A stretch of 64,000 nucleotides of DNA from Paenibacillus sp. J23TS9 (GCF_018403225.1 NZ_BOSG01000001.1:1302001-1366000), one strand, 5' to 3'. Positions 49,387 through 58,948 are shown, counted from the stretch's first letter. The notes: generated from the letters alone by a model not told the origin. Numbers and translations: made by a program.

Positions 49387-50220
49387 TTACGAGCGGAACG
49401 CAAAGCGTCTGGCTCCTTGAGCCACCATGAATCCAGGTTCCTTAGATTGCTCAATGGTGCAAGCGTTCCATAGATCAGGCAATGCATGCTGCTGCGCATG
49501 CTCCAGTGCAGCCTTGTAATATCCTTTATACTTCAGCGTGCCGCCTCCCAGCACAATCTTTTCCGGATTCAGCAAGTTAATGACAATAGCCAGACCGAAT
49601 CCCATATATTTTCCTGCGGTTAATATGACTTCTTGGGCTTCTTGGTTTCCTTGTTCAAGCCGCTGCTGCAAATCTTCAGCATCCGTGCCTGCCATTTCGA
49701 GGACTCCAATACCGCCGGCGAGTTTGGCCAATCGATTCGTGCCTTCCGGGGTCGGGATGGGGATATAGCCCAGCTCGCCCGACCAGCCGTTGGCCCCGTT
49801 GACGAATTGGCCGTTGGCTCTGATCCCCATGGCAATTCCGGTTCCGATTACGATAACGACGGATGTCGTATTTGGATCGATTGATGAGGTTTCGTGAAGG
49901 GTCGCCGCTTTCACATCATTTATGAAATATACCGGAAAATCGCCGACTTGCAAATCGCTTGTCGTGATTCCGGTAAGCGAGGACAAACTTGAAAATACGA
50001 CCTTGGTCTCGTTTTCAACGAATCCCACAACAGCGACGCCCATGCCGGAAGGAGTAAACGGCAAGCCTTGAATAAACGAAACGATCTCGTTTTTAAGGTA
50101 CTCTCTGGTAACAGCGAAGCCTGTTGGAACGGTTTTCGTAATTTTTTCACCTTGATATTCGGCTAACATCAGCATTTTGGTGCAGCCAATGTCAATGCCT
50201 ACGAGTCGGTCCATTTTCAT
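49387..50220 (-). CDS. ROK family sugar kinase-like protein
   Basis: About 277 residues from ATG 50220 (GGAAAAGGGG upstream). ASKHA fold: phosphate 1 motif LVGIDIGCTKMLML, FINDVKAATLHE, VVIVIGTGIAMGI, GWSGELGYIP and the adenosine region NPEKIVLGGGTLK. The zinc-binding cysteine cluster of classical ROK kinases (CxCGxxGCxE) is missing, so kinase activity should not be assumed. Between the DeoR regulator (overlapping TAATG) and the MATE exporter. Confidence 0.88.
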   Translation of the reverse strand: MKMDRLVGIDIGCTKMLMLAEYQGEKITKTVPTGFAVTREYLKNEIVSFIQGLPFTPSGMGVAVVGFVENETKVVFSSLSSLTGITTSDLQVGDFPVYFINDVKAATLHETSSIDPNTTSVVIVIGTGIAMGIRANGQFVNGANGWSGELGYIPIPTPEGTNRLAKLAGGIGVLEMAGTDAEDLQQRLEQGNQEAQEVILTAGKYMGFGLAIVINLLNPEKIVLGGGTLKYKGYYKAALEHAQQHALPDLWNACTIEQSKEPGFMVAQGARRFAFRS

Positions 50221-50237
50221 TTCCCCTTTTCCTCGCA

Positions 50238-51014
50238 TTAATCGTAATCGTGTTCTCCTATAACCATCACCTGAACATCCGCATCCAATCGCTGAACAAT
50301 TTCCAAAGGAAGAGAGTGATTCGTTATGATGTGATCGACTGCCTTTAAATCTAATGCCCTGAATTTATGAAGCAGGTTGTGCTTTGTATGATCAATGAGC
50401 AGGAAGGTTTGACCAGCGTGCTTCACCAGCTCCCGTTTAAACTCGATTTCTTCCTCGTTGCCGTAATAAATTCCTTTGCTAGTGATGCCGGCGGCACCGA
50501 TGAACACTTTGTTAAATTGATAGTCCGAAATTTTAGACAGGGTGGAATATCCAAAGACATGACGGGATATTTTGTTCACTGTCCCTCCCAATAAGTGAAC
50601 CTCCGGTTTAACCGAATGGGTCAATGTGTTGGCAATATCGATGGAATTCGTCACGACCTGTACATTCAACTCATTCATGAATTGGGTCATCGCGTGAACG
50701 GTTGTGGAGATATCCATAAATATCAAATCATCGTCTTCGATCAGTTTCGCCGCTTGCTCACCGATTTGCAGCTTCACCTCCGATTTTTCTTTTGACCTGG
50801 ATTCGTAATCCCGCAACTTTCGATATAATGAGGGAACGGCAATCCCTCCATGGGTTCGGCTGACCAGTCCTTTAGATGAAAGGTGGACGATGTCGCGTCT
50901 GGCCGTGTCTCTGGATACGCCGAATAACTCACAAATTTGCTGTAAAGACATCGTATTATGTTCATCCAAAAATTCCAGAATGTGAACGTATCGTTCCTCT
51001 TGATTCATATCCAT
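50238..51014 (-). CDS. DeoR/GlpR family transcriptional regulator
   Basis: 258 residues. N-terminal winged helix LQQICELFGVSRDTARRDIV with HLSSKGLVSRTHGG, then the sugar-phosphate sensor domain: IFMDISTTVHAM, VVTNSIDIAN, LLGGTVN and KVFIGAAGI. Such proteins repress sugar-utilisation operons until a phosphorylated sugar binds. First gene of the operon, presumably autoregulating it with the ROK and MATE genes. Confidence 0.92.
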   Translation of the reverse strand: MDMNQEERYVHILEFLDEHNTMSLQQICELFGVSRDTARRDIVHLSSKGLVSRTHGGIAVPSLYRKLRDYESRSKEKSEVKLQIGEQAAKLIEDDDLIFMDISTTVHAMTQFMNELNVQVVTNSIDIANTLTHSVKPEVHLLGGTVNKISRHVFGYSTLSKISDYQFNKVFIGAAGITSKGIYYGNEEEIEFKRELVKHAGQTFLLIDHTKHNLLHKFRALDLKAVDHIITNHSLPLEIVQRLDADVQVMVIGEHDYD

Positions 51015-51146
51015 CCTCCCAAGTTTAATTTAAGTCATATTAAGTATTTAATCAAGGATTTTATGACATTTAGTTGCACGAATGCTTGTATATACTTAAA
51101 ATGATGCAAATCATAAGATTCTGATTGGATAAGATGTACTAAGATA
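51015..51146. promoter_or_regulatory. upstream region of the DeoR operon
   Basis: AT-rich with TTAATTTAAGTCATATTAAG repeats-like stretch at about 51023-51043. Expected to hold the promoter and operator; no precise call. Confidence 0.25.
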
Positions 51147-51173
51147 CAAAAAAACCGTCAAAATGACGGTTTT
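51147..51173 (-). terminator. terminator
   Basis: AAAACCGTCA/TGACGGTTTT stem with a T-run on the minus strand; ends whatever transcript enters from 51326-51511. Confidence 0.7.
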
Positions 51174-51325
51174 GCAGTGTATTAAGAAGCATTTCAAAAG
51201 TACCCCACAGCCATACTTAATCAGCGTCAAAATAAGTCTGTCATTCAAACCCAATCCATATGTTGTATAACAATAAAATAACGCGCATAAGCTTGTTTAC
51301 ACAATATACTCCATAAAAGAATGAC

Positions 51326-51511
51326 CTAACCTACTCTTATGGTTCCGCATTCTGTAAATACAGACTTCTGCAAATCAGTCCTTCCGTATTCCATTTGCCT
51401 AACACTGTGCAGAAAATCTGCTAAATCCTCATTGCTATATTGTTTAAAGTAGTTATTGAATCGTGCATCGAATTTGTAAGTATCGGCAATTTTGGTCAGA
51501 TATGATCAATA
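51326..51511 (-). pseudogene. 3' fragment of an unidentified gene
   Basis: A 60-codon minus frame without start reads LTKIADTYKFDARFNNYFKQ, YSNEDLADFLHSVRQMEYGR and ends at TAG 51326. Strongly coding-like; the first part faintly resembles the TipAS effector domain, but this is uncertain. Confidence 0.45.
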
Positions 51512-51550
51512 AAATAACCTATGCAATCCTATTTCCAGGACTGCATAGGT
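51512..51550 (-). terminator. terminator after the BlaR-like gene
   Basis: ACCTATGCA/TGCATAGGT perfect stem followed on the minus strand by TTATTTTATT, 35 bp after the stop. Confidence 0.7.
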
Positions 51551-51584
51551 ATGCTCGCGGAAAGAGCAAAGCTTGCTTAAAATA

Positions 51585-53447
51585 TTATTTCTGCACCGCT
51601 TCTTTCAGAATTTCGACCTTTTGTTCCTTGGACATATCCCATGTGGTTGAGATGCTGTATTCGAAGCCGCCTTCATGCCAAAAAACGTATTTTGGATAGA
51701 TATGTGCCGGTAAGTCATCCTCAAAGAAACCTTTTTTCTTGTTTCCTTCTGAGTCTAACATATATTTAGAAATGGCCAGCGTATCTTTCCCGTTCGTATA
51801 TTCAAGACGGATGGTTGCTGCCTCTTTCCAGTTTATCTTTTTCGCATAGATGGGTTTTCCGCTCTTCTTGCCTTCGGCCCTTACTTCATCAAGGAACCTT
51901 CCTTGAGTTGGACCTTCAATTCTCGCATTGGAAAACTTATATCCCTCCGGCAAGTTGATGGGCCGCTTCAGAATGGAACCCTCCAGAGTGGAAGCTCTTT
52001 TCAAGTAGTCCTCGTAACCAGAGAATTTTTCTACCGCTCCCCAATAACTTAGGTCGAGACCGCTGTTAAGATCCTTATATTTATGATACAGAACGTACAT
52101 ATCACCTGTCTCTTTACTTAGCTTCTTCACTCTATTGGTCTCATCTTCGATATACTTCTTTTCCTCTGGAGTTAGAGCCTTGGCTGCTGCTTCTGCTTTT
52201 TTTCGGGCCTTTTCCAGTTCTTTCTTGTAGAACTCGCGGTCTACATCCCCATCGGGATAGATAATATCCTGATCATTATTCAAAGCAGCGTTTAAATCCT
52301 GTTCCGATTGCACGGAAGCTTTTGGTGTTACGCTCCCCGCATCGCTTTCCTTGGCATTAACTAATGTCACGCTGCCAAGCGCGAGAATCATCCCCATCCC
52401 CAGAATGGACAGGCGGTATGATTTTTTATGAAAATGTTTAATCATCGTAAGTCTCCTTTTCATTTGTTTATGCGTGGCGGACAGGCCGGCAAGTCCCGGT
52501 TGGCGTTGGTTTCCTGAAAAATGCTCCAACACATGGATGATCGTTTGTCCGTATGCAGTGTTTTGCTGCGGGCTCATCCGATTCAAGACGCATGCATCGC
52601 AGGCCATCTCCTGGTCTTGTCTTGCTTTATATACGGCTAGCCATAATAACGGATTAAACCAATGGATGATCAGGATGATATGTATCAACCAGTTCACTGC
52701 GACGTCCCGCCGCTTAATATGTGCAAACTCATGCGCCAGAATATATTGAAGTTGATCCTTTTGCAGCGTGATGAGCAGACTGGGTGAAATGACAATCGCT
52801 GGCTTGCTAAAACCGACCACGGCAGGTCCGGGAATTCGCTCGCTGGCCACAAACTGCACTTTTCGCTTTACGCCTAATTGTTGTTTCGTCTCGTGAAACA
52901 CTGCCAATAGAAAAGGCGTATCCATTTTTCGGCTTTTGCGCAGGGCTTGTTTCAATCGAAGCTGGTCGTATACCGTTTTCGCGGCAAGAAGTAGCACGCC
53001 CGCAAGCCAAACCGAAATCAGCATAATGTTGAAGCCATTCCACCAAAAGCCGCTCTCCTGCACGGGTCCCGATTCAAGGGATGGATCAGGTACTTCCGAA
53101 GTTCCGCTTACTTCCGGGTTTGTAGAGCGCTCAACATGAGCCGTCGCCTCGCTTATTCTCCCCGTTTCCTTCCAACCCGATGAAGCTTGAGTTTGTTGAT
53201 GAATACCGGGCGCTATGGCCTCCAGGGACAAAACATTGTATAGACTAAGCGAGGATTCCGGGGCCCAAGGGAGCAGCAAACGAATGGCCACAGGAAGCCA
53301 AAGCCAATATTTCCATCTGGCTTCAATCTTGTTTCTTAATAGAAATTGCAGGATCAGGACAAGTACGATCAGGGTGGAGGCCATGAACGATCCGCGAATT
53401 ACCCAGCCTAAAAAAGACAATAAATTTTCATGCAATGTAGGACTCAT
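51585..53447 (-). CDS. BlaR1-like M56 metallopeptidase sensor with a novel C-terminal domain
   Basis: 620 residues. Membrane helices at about 17-37, 48-62, 138-160 and 245-275 enclose the M56 zinc protease with HEFAH (about 239-243) and the downstream DQEMACDACVL. A membrane helix at about 350-365 then leads to an extracellular part. In place of a penicillin-binding domain the last 200 residues form a domain closely repeated by the separate secreted protein at 54088 (MYVLYHKYKDLNSG, RAEGKKSGKPIY, KDTLAISKYMLDSEGNKKKG). Overlaps blaI by 1 bp. It should cleave the BlaI-like repressor on sensing a signal outside. Confidence 0.9.
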   Translation of the reverse strand: MSPTLHENLLSFLGWVIRGSFMASTLIVLVLILQFLLRNKIEARWKYWLWLPVAIRLLLPWAPESSLSLYNVLSLEAIAPGIHQQTQASSGWKETGRISEATAHVERSTNPEVSGTSEVPDPSLESGPVQESGFWWNGFNIMLISVWLAGVLLLAAKTVYDQLRLKQALRKSRKMDTPFLLAVFHETKQQLGVKRKVQFVASERIPGPAVVGFSKPAIVISPSLLITLQKDQLQYILAHEFAHIKRRDVAVNWLIHIILIIHWFNPLLWLAVYKARQDQEMACDACVLNRMSPQQNTAYGQTIIHVLEHFSGNQRQPGLAGLSATHKQMKRRLTMIKHFHKKSYRLSILGMGMILALGSVTLVNAKESDAGSVTPKASVQSEQDLNAALNNDQDIIYPDGDVDREFYKKELEKARKKAEAAAKALTPEEKKYIEDETNRVKKLSKETGDMYVLYHKYKDLNSGLDLSYWGAVEKFSGYEDYLKRASTLEGSILKRPINLPEGYKFSNARIEGPTQGRFLDEVRAEGKKSGKPIYAKKINWKEAATIRLEYTNGKDTLAISKYMLDSEGNKKKGFFEDDLPAHIYPKYVFWHEGGFEYSISTTWDMSKEQKVEILKEAVQK

Positions 53448-53857
53448 CAGGGCTCTCTCTTTTCTGTTTCCCCGTCGCTACAGTTTTCGTCAAACAAAGC
53501 CTTTAGATCCTCGATTTCTTGCGCATTCAGTTTTTTATCCTGCAGAAAGTTGGCCAGCATTGGCTTTAAAGCTCCCCCATAAAGTTTTTTCATGAAGGAT
53601 TTGGTTTCGGACTGCAGATACTCCTGTTCGCTGATGATAGGATAAAATAGTTGGGTGCGCTTTGAACCCTTTTCCAATTTCGCACCCGCTGCTTCCTTCT
53701 GCACCAGACGACTGAGGAGCGTCCGGGTCGTATTGGGGCTCCACCCCATTCGATCCGTCATTTGTTTTACGACCTCGCTGGAAGGGCAGTACGGATTTGC
53801 CCACAATACGCGCATAATTTCCAGCTCTGCTTCCGTAATCGGTGGTATTTGATTCAT
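53447..53857 (-). CDS. BlaI/MecI/CopY family repressor
   Basis: 136 residues from ATG 53857 (GGAGG 8 nt upstream; the frame to 53911 includes the operator region). Winged helix ITEAELEIMRVLWANPYCPS, VVKQMTDRMGWSPNTTRTLL, RLVQKEAAGAKLEKGSKRTQ and a C-terminal dimer part. BlaI proteins repress their operon and are cut by the linked BlaR protease. Two TACAnnTGTA operators lie just upstream; matching ones precede 54828. Confidence 0.93.
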   Translation of the reverse strand: MNQIPPITEAELEIMRVLWANPYCPSSEVVKQMTDRMGWSPNTTRTLLSRLVQKEAAGAKLEKGSKRTQLFYPIISEQEYLQSETKSFMKKLYGGALKPMLANFLQDKKLNAQEIEDLKALFDENCSDGETEKREP

Positions 53858-53887
53858 GCATGAAACCTCCAAAGTCAATTTACTCAA

Positions 53888-53927
53888 ACTACATATGTAG
53901 TTACAATACACATGCTACATTTGTAGT
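53888..53927. promoter_or_regulatory. two BlaI-type operators before blaI
   Basis: ACTACATATGTAGT (53888-53901) and GCTACATTTGTAGT (53914-53927), the classic TACAnnTGTA BlaI/MecI dyads, 26 bp centre to centre. Confidence 0.85.
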
Positions 53928-54087
53928 TTAGTAATGTCAACTTGTTTGTCAGAGTGTTATTTTTTCGTTTTTGTTACCCGCAAAAATGATTCGTACCGCC
54001 AGTCCGACATGATGATCTACAAAAGAAACCCACTGTTATCGCATTTTGGAGCACCTGTTCGAGAAAACTAATAGCTGACTCAAAATG

Positions 54088-54828
54088 TTATTTTTTCACG
54101 GCTGCTTTTAGAATTTCGATTTTCTGTTTCCGTGAAATATCCAAAGAAGAGGTTGAAATGTTGTATTCGAATTTGCCGCCATCATTCCAAAAAACGTATT
54201 TTGGAAAGATATGAGCCGGCAGCTTATCGTCAAAGAAACCTTTCTTCTTGTTTCCCTCCGAATCTACCGTATACTTGGAAAAGCCCAGCGTGTCTTTTCC
54301 GTTCGTATATTTAAGACGGATGGTTGCCGCCTCTTTCCAATCTATCTTTTTCACATAGATGGGCTTTCCGCTCTTCTTACCTTCGGCCCTTACTTCATCA
54401 ACGAACTTTCCTTCGATCGGACCTTCAATGACCGCTGTTAAAAACTTATATCCCTTTGGCAGGTTGGCAGGCTGCTTCAGAATCGATCCCTTCAGGGTTG
54501 TTGCTTTTTTCAAGTAGTCCTCGTATGTAGTGAATTCATGTACGCCTCCCCAATAGCTAATATCAAATCCGCTATTTAATTTTGGGTACTTATGATAGAG
54601 GACATACATATCACCCGACTCTTGGGACAACTTCTTCACTCTTTGGATCTCTTGTTCGATAAACTTTTTTTCCTCAGCAGATATAGGCTTGGCTGCTTCG
54701 GCTGTTTTTTTAACAGCGGCTTCTTGGGCTTTCTCGTTGGATTGCGCCTTCGCCACAAGGCTTACGGATGAACCCATTAATAAAATGCTGCTAAGTGTCG
54801 CGATTGCTACTTTCGTTGCAGCTTTCAT
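54088..54828 (-). CDS. secreted stand-alone copy of the BlaR-like sensor domain
   Basis: 246 residues. Signal peptide (MKAATKVAIATLSSILLMGS, cleavage near AKA), an Ala/Glu/Lys-rich helix, then one domain very similar to the C-terminal 200 residues of the 51585-53447 sensor: EEKKFIEQEIQRVKKL, MYVLYHKYPKLNSGFDISYW, VDEVRAEGKKSGKPIYVKK and FPKYVFWNDGG. Two BlaI-type operators precede it, so it belongs to the same regulon. It could compete for the signal, be the signal-processing effector, or be the resistance protein itself. Domain family not recognised. Confidence 0.8.
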   Translation of the reverse strand: MKAATKVAIATLSSILLMGSSVSLVAKAQSNEKAQEAAVKKTAEAAKPISAEEKKFIEQEIQRVKKLSQESGDMYVLYHKYPKLNSGFDISYWGGVHEFTTYEDYLKKATTLKGSILKQPANLPKGYKFLTAVIEGPIEGKFVDEVRAEGKKSGKPIYVKKIDWKEAATIRLKYTNGKDTLGFSKYTVDSEGNKKKGFFDDKLPAHIFPKYVFWNDGGKFEYNISTSSLDISRKQKIEILKAAVKK

Positions 54829-54871
54829 TTGGTAATGCTCCTCTCCTATAGTTAAATTTTTATTTTTACAA

Positions 54872-54910
54872 ACTACAGTTGTAGTTTCGAATTAATACTA
54901 CAACTGTAGT
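54872..54910. promoter_or_regulatory. two BlaI-type operators before the secreted-domain gene
   Basis: ACTACAGTTGTAGT (54872-54885) and ACTACAACTGTAGT (54897-54910), 25 bp apart, matching the pair before blaI. Confidence 0.85.
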
Positions 54911-54959
54911 TAAAGAATGTCAATACGGTTTGTGCAGAAATTTTTTAGTTTTCGTTAAA

Positions 54960-55018
54960 TACAAAAAAAGCCGCTAATCTAAGCGACTTATTATGGGACC
55001 ATGTTCTTGTCCCTCGAC
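54960..55018 (+). mobile_element. repeat family A, copy A8 (right half only)
   Basis: AACAAAAAAAGCCGCTAATC, hairpin, GGGACCATGTTCTTGTCCC and CTCGAC. The left units are missing. Confidence 0.7.
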
Positions 55019-55098
55019 TGATAAATAATACCGTCAGCTGCTCCTACGATGCCCAAGCCTTCAAAATATCCTACGCCATAAATCACATAATTTAAAAT

Positions 55099-55132
55099 AA
55101 AAAAAGCGGTCGTTATTAAACGACCGCTTTTG
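55099..55132 (-). terminator. terminator after the nir/hemD operon
   Basis: AAAAGCGGTCGTT/AACGACCGCTTTT stem with long A/T runs on both sides; on the minus strand T-run follows. Confidence 0.85.
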
Positions 55133-55295
55133 GGTTTTCACTCTTAAAGTATAATGACAGCAAGCGCTATTTAAATGATTCAAACTAAGATTTAATCCAT
55201 AACTGATTATTATCGGCGATATACTGCTCAGCATGTATAAGTAGTACAACCAACTCTATTTTTGTCATCTGCATATATCTTCCATTTCTCCGCTT

Positions 55296-56129
55296 TTAAT
55301 CTGCCTTTACTCCACTTTGCTGACCTTCATAATAATGCGAGATCTCAACAATTAAAGCACCCATTCGTTCCATCTCCGGCACGATAATCCGGCTTATCCC
55401 TCTATCTCGAAGCGACTCGGCCGTTACTTTGCCGACAGCGGCAGCCAGCACATCCTGTTCAAAGACGGATTTCACCTCTTCTTCGCGTCCATGTTCTCTC
55501 GCATAATCAAATAAATATCCGACTTGAACTCTTGTGGTGAAACAAACGGCATCCACTTCTCGCTGAATCAGTTCATTCATAATCGACGCAAGCGTCTCCT
55601 GCTTAGGAGCATGGTAACGATAAGGCAGTACGGCCTGAACTTCCATGCTGCCTTTGCTTTGGATAAACTGAAATAACTGCGACGACAACTCACCATGAAG
55701 CTGAATCCACACCTTTTGATCGGTAAAATCAAACACCTCAAGCTTTTCGATCATACTGGCAAACGTTCCATCATCATCACAGACGACCGGATGAATACCA
55801 GATTTCTTTAAAAAGGCGTTTGTTTTATAACCGCGGCAGGCTATCTTCGTTTTTTTCAATCTCTCTTCGAATTCAGATACAGCGTTAAGCCTCGCCGCAG
55901 CCTGAATCATGGCTTTAAATCCAATACCTGTCGTGAAAATAAACCAGTCTGCCCCCTGCTCGATAAATTGCTTTACATCCTTTTCCACTTCAATCGGATC
56001 CGAATCCGTTAACCCCTGAAGTGAACGGACTAGGGGGATTCCACCTCTTCGTTTAATAATTTCCGCCATTTCTTCTGTTTTTTGCGACCCGGCGATGACA
56101 ATTTTTTTGTTCTGAAGGTCTTTACTCAT
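55296..56129 (-). CDS. hemD: uroporphyrinogen-III synthase-like protein
   Basis: 277 residues from ATG 56129 (GGGGGAGGG 6 nt upstream; longer frame not needed). HemD two-domain fold: NKKIVIAGSQKTEEMAEIIK with RRGGIPLVRSLQG, DWFIFTTGIGFKAMIQAAAR, KIACRGYKTNAFLKKSGIHP, and VDAVCFTTRVQVGYLFDYAR with AAAVGKVTAESLRDRGI. Makes uroporphyrinogen III for siroheme, or regulates. Overlaps nirD by 8 bp (ATGAGTAA), consistent with siroheme supply to NirB. Confidence 0.87.
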   Translation of the reverse strand: MSKDLQNKKIVIAGSQKTEEMAEIIKRRGGIPLVRSLQGLTDSDPIEVEKDVKQFIEQGADWFIFTTGIGFKAMIQAAARLNAVSEFEERLKKTKIACRGYKTNAFLKKSGIHPVVCDDDGTFASMIEKLEVFDFTDQKVWIQLHGELSSQLFQFIQSKGSMEVQAVLPYRYHAPKQETLASIMNELIQREVDAVCFTTRVQVGYLFDYAREHGREEEVKSVFEQDVLAAAVGKVTAESLRDRGISRIIVPEMERMGALIVEISHYYEGQQSGVKAD

Positions 56130-56487
56130 GGAACAGCCCTCCCCCATTCGTAAGTAATCCAATTCGTACCTCGTTCCCGAGAACTTGAACCGGATAGGTC
56201 CGAACCTGTCCCTTATCAGGATCAAGCACCTGACCATCCGTCAACGAAATTTTCCAGTCACAGATCGGGTCGAACAGGACCTCCCCGGATATCATTCCTT
56301 CTGCAATCGTGCCTCCGCGCGGCCCAGGGCTTTTATTCTCAAGTGCATAGATTTGTCCGTCCGTTGTCTTGAATACCGCAATCTCTTCCTTACCCAAGCG
56401 CACAACCCGTCCCAGTCTCTCCGTGAAATCATCCACATTGCCAACAAGGTAATATGTGTATTCATTTCTATTCAATATCGGTTCCAT
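56122..56487 (-). CDS. nirD: nitrite reductase small subunit NirD
   Basis: 121 residues from ATG 56487 (AGGAAGGGG upstream). Rieske-like fold: NEYTYYLVGNVDDFTERLGR, AVFKTTDGQIYALENKSPGP and VLFDPICDWKISLTDGQVLD. The cluster-binding Cys-His pairs of true Rieske proteins are absent, as usual for NirD. Follows nirB by 19 bp and overlaps hemD. Confidence 0.93.
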   Translation of the reverse strand: MEPILNRNEYTYYLVGNVDDFTERLGRVVRLGKEEIAVFKTTDGQIYALENKSPGPRGGTIAEGMISGEVLFDPICDWKISLTDGQVLDPDKGQVRTYPVQVLGNEVRIGLLTNGGGLFHE

Positions 56488-56506
56488 CTTGCAGCCCCTT
56501 CCTAAT

Positions 56507-58948
56507 TTAGTTCGGTTTCGTGGAGACGCTGATCTCATCAAACATCCGTTCCCTTAAATTTGAATTGTTCAGGATTTCACTCCAAGGTTCCTTCACCTGC
56601 GCCAGGGCGACCTCCATTCGCTCAGCCAAAGCCCGGCGGTTATCCAGATCACTAACTACAGCTTCGGTGACGGACTCTAGTCCCATCCTTTCGATCCAAT
56701 CAGAGGTCCGCTCCAAATATTTTCCTGTCTCCCGGTAGTACTGCATGAACGCGGAGACAATTTCCAGAAGTTCTTCATCTGTTCGCACCTTGCATAGCAG
56801 TTCAGCAAGTCGGGCTTTAATCCCGCCATTACCGCCAACGTAAATTTCCCAAGCCCCCTCATTGCCGACGATCCCAATATCCTTGGTTGATGACTCCGCA
56901 CAGTTACGCGGACAGCCGTTTACAGCAAGCTTGAACTTGGCTGGCATATCTAACCGCTCGAACTTCTTCTCGAGCTTTATCCCCATTCCCATCGAATCTT
57001 TCGTGCCAAAACGGCAGAACTGTGATCCCACGCAAGTCTTGACCGTACGCAGCGCCTTCGCATACGCATAACCAGACGGCATGCCAAGATCCTTCCAGAT
57101 CTTCGGCAGGTCCTCCTTTTTGACCCCAAGCAGGTCAAGCCGCTGACCACCGGTTACCTTAACCAGCTTGACGTTGTATTTCACCGCTATATCAGCAATA
57201 AGTCTGAGATCCTCCGGAGTGGTTACCCCGCCGTACATCCGCGGCACAACGCCAAATGTTCCGTCCTTCTGGATGTTCGCATGCATCCGTTCATTTACAA
57301 AACGTGAATCCTTCTCGTCCACATGCTCAGCCGGCCAGATCATACCCAGATAGTAGTTCAACGCCGGACGACATTTGGAGCAGCCCTCCGGGTTATCCCA
57401 TTCCAGCGCATACCTTACTTCTTTAGAGGTGATCAGCCCCTTTTCTTTAATCGCCGTCACGACTTCATCTCTGCTGAGTGTGGTGCAGGAACAGATTGCT
57501 TCCTGTTTCGCTGCTGCTGAATCATATTTGTCCCCAAGCACATATTGAAGAATCTGCTCTACAACAGGTCGGCAGCCTCCACAAGATCGCGATGCACTTG
57601 TTGCCACCTTGATCTCTTCCACTGTGGTTAATCCTTTTTCGTTAATGGCATCCATGATATGTTTCTTCGTCACACCATTACAACCGCATACGATTTCCTC
57701 ATCCGCCAGTTCTGCGGCCGTATTCCCGGTTTCGACCGAGGCTAGTCCCACAATCGCATCGTGAATGGCTTCTGTCATAATAGTGCCCGTTCGAATCCAC
57801 TGCTGCAGTCTGGAGGATTCCTTTCCGTCACCGATCAGAACACCCCCAACGATCCGTCCGCCGCGAAGTAACACTTTTTTGTAAATACGTCGCCAGTCAT
57901 CATGCATCCGCACAATGGACAGCCCTTCTGCATCCATAAACTCACCAGCGGAGAACACGTCTACACCAGATATTTTGAGCTGAGTAGATACCACAGATCC
58001 TTCATACGGCTTCGTATCCACTCCGCACAGATGCTTCGCAAGCACAGCCCCCTGCTCAAACAGTGGAGCTACGAGTCCATATGTAATGCCCCGATGCTCG
58101 TTACATTCCCCTACCGCATATACATCCGGTACCGAAGTACGCATATAATCATTCACAAGAATACCCTTATTTACAGCTATACCGCTTTCCTTAGCTAATG
58201 CAATATTCGGACGAATTCCTACCGCCATGACTACGAATTCCGCATCCAATGTCGTTCCGTCGGAAAAACGAATGCCGCTAACTCGCTTGTCCCCCAGAAA
58301 CTCCTCGGTATGCTTGCCTGTAGCGAATTTCAAGCCTTGGCTTTCCAGCTCTGCCTGAAGCATCAGCGAGGCGGTATGGTCCAGCTGACGTTCCATGATC
58401 TCCTCAAACAGATGGACCACCGTCACATCCATCCCGAGTTTAAGCAGTCCCTTAGCTGCCTCTAGCCCAAGTAAGCCCCCGCCAATTACGGCAGCCTTCT
58501 TGTACTGATCAGCCGCGTGCAGCATATTCTCGCAGTCCGCAATGTCCCTGAAACCTACAATTCCTTCTTTATCTGCTCCCGGAACCGGAAGTATAAACGG
58601 GTTGGAACCGGTTGCAATGATCAGTGTGTCATACGGAACTTCCATGCCGTTGTCTGCCTTCACGGTTTTTTGCTCCGTATCAATATGCGTTACAGTCGTT
58701 GCCGTATATAGCTCTATTCCGTTCTCTAGGTACCAATCCCTGTCGTTTAAAATGATGTCTTCTACCGCTTTACTCTTCTCTAGCACATACGATAATTGAA
58801 TACGATTGTAGTTGGGATAAGGCTCGCTCCCAAATACTGTGATCCTATAGATGCCGGGTGCCAATTTTAATATCTGTTCCACCGTGTTGATCCCGGCCAT
58901 CCCGTTGCCAATCAAGACTAGATGCCGACGTTCTTGTGCTTCCACCAT
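56507..58948 (-). CDS. nirB: assimilatory nitrite reductase large subunit NirB
   Basis: 813 residues from ATG 58948 behind AGGAGG. In order: FAD Rossmann motif LVLIGNGMAGINTVEQI, NAD site AAVIGGGLLGLEAAKGLLK, two BFD-type [2Fe-2S] parts (VCGCNGVTKKHIMDAI and CSCTTLSRDEV with C..C pairs), then the siroheme/[4Fe-4S] domain KTCVGSQFCRFGTKD and NGCPRNCAES. Reduces nitrite to ammonium with NAD(P)H in the cytoplasm. Heads the nirB-nirD-hemD operon. Confidence 0.96.
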   Translation of the reverse strand: MVEAQERRHLVLIGNGMAGINTVEQILKLAPGIYRITVFGSEPYPNYNRIQLSYVLEKSKAVEDIILNDRDWYLENGIELYTATTVTHIDTEQKTVKADNGMEVPYDTLIIATGSNPFILPVPGADKEGIVGFRDIADCENMLHAADQYKKAAVIGGGLLGLEAAKGLLKLGMDVTVVHLFEEIMERQLDHTASLMLQAELESQGLKFATGKHTEEFLGDKRVSGIRFSDGTTLDAEFVVMAVGIRPNIALAKESGIAVNKGILVNDYMRTSVPDVYAVGECNEHRGITYGLVAPLFEQGAVLAKHLCGVDTKPYEGSVVSTQLKISGVDVFSAGEFMDAEGLSIVRMHDDWRRIYKKVLLRGGRIVGGVLIGDGKESSRLQQWIRTGTIMTEAIHDAIVGLASVETGNTAAELADEEIVCGCNGVTKKHIMDAINEKGLTTVEEIKVATSASRSCGGCRPVVEQILQYVLGDKYDSAAAKQEAICSCTTLSRDEVVTAIKEKGLITSKEVRYALEWDNPEGCSKCRPALNYYLGMIWPAEHVDEKDSRFVNERMHANIQKDGTFGVVPRMYGGVTTPEDLRLIADIAVKYNVKLVKVTGGQRLDLLGVKKEDLPKIWKDLGMPSGYAYAKALRTVKTCVGSQFCRFGTKDSMGMGIKLEKKFERLDMPAKFKLAVNGCPRNCAESSTKDIGIVGNEGAWEIYVGGNGGIKARLAELLCKVRTDEELLEIVSAFMQYYRETGKYLERTSDWIERMGLESVTEAVVSDLDNRRALAERMEVALAQVKEPWSEILNNSNLRERMFDEISVSTKPN

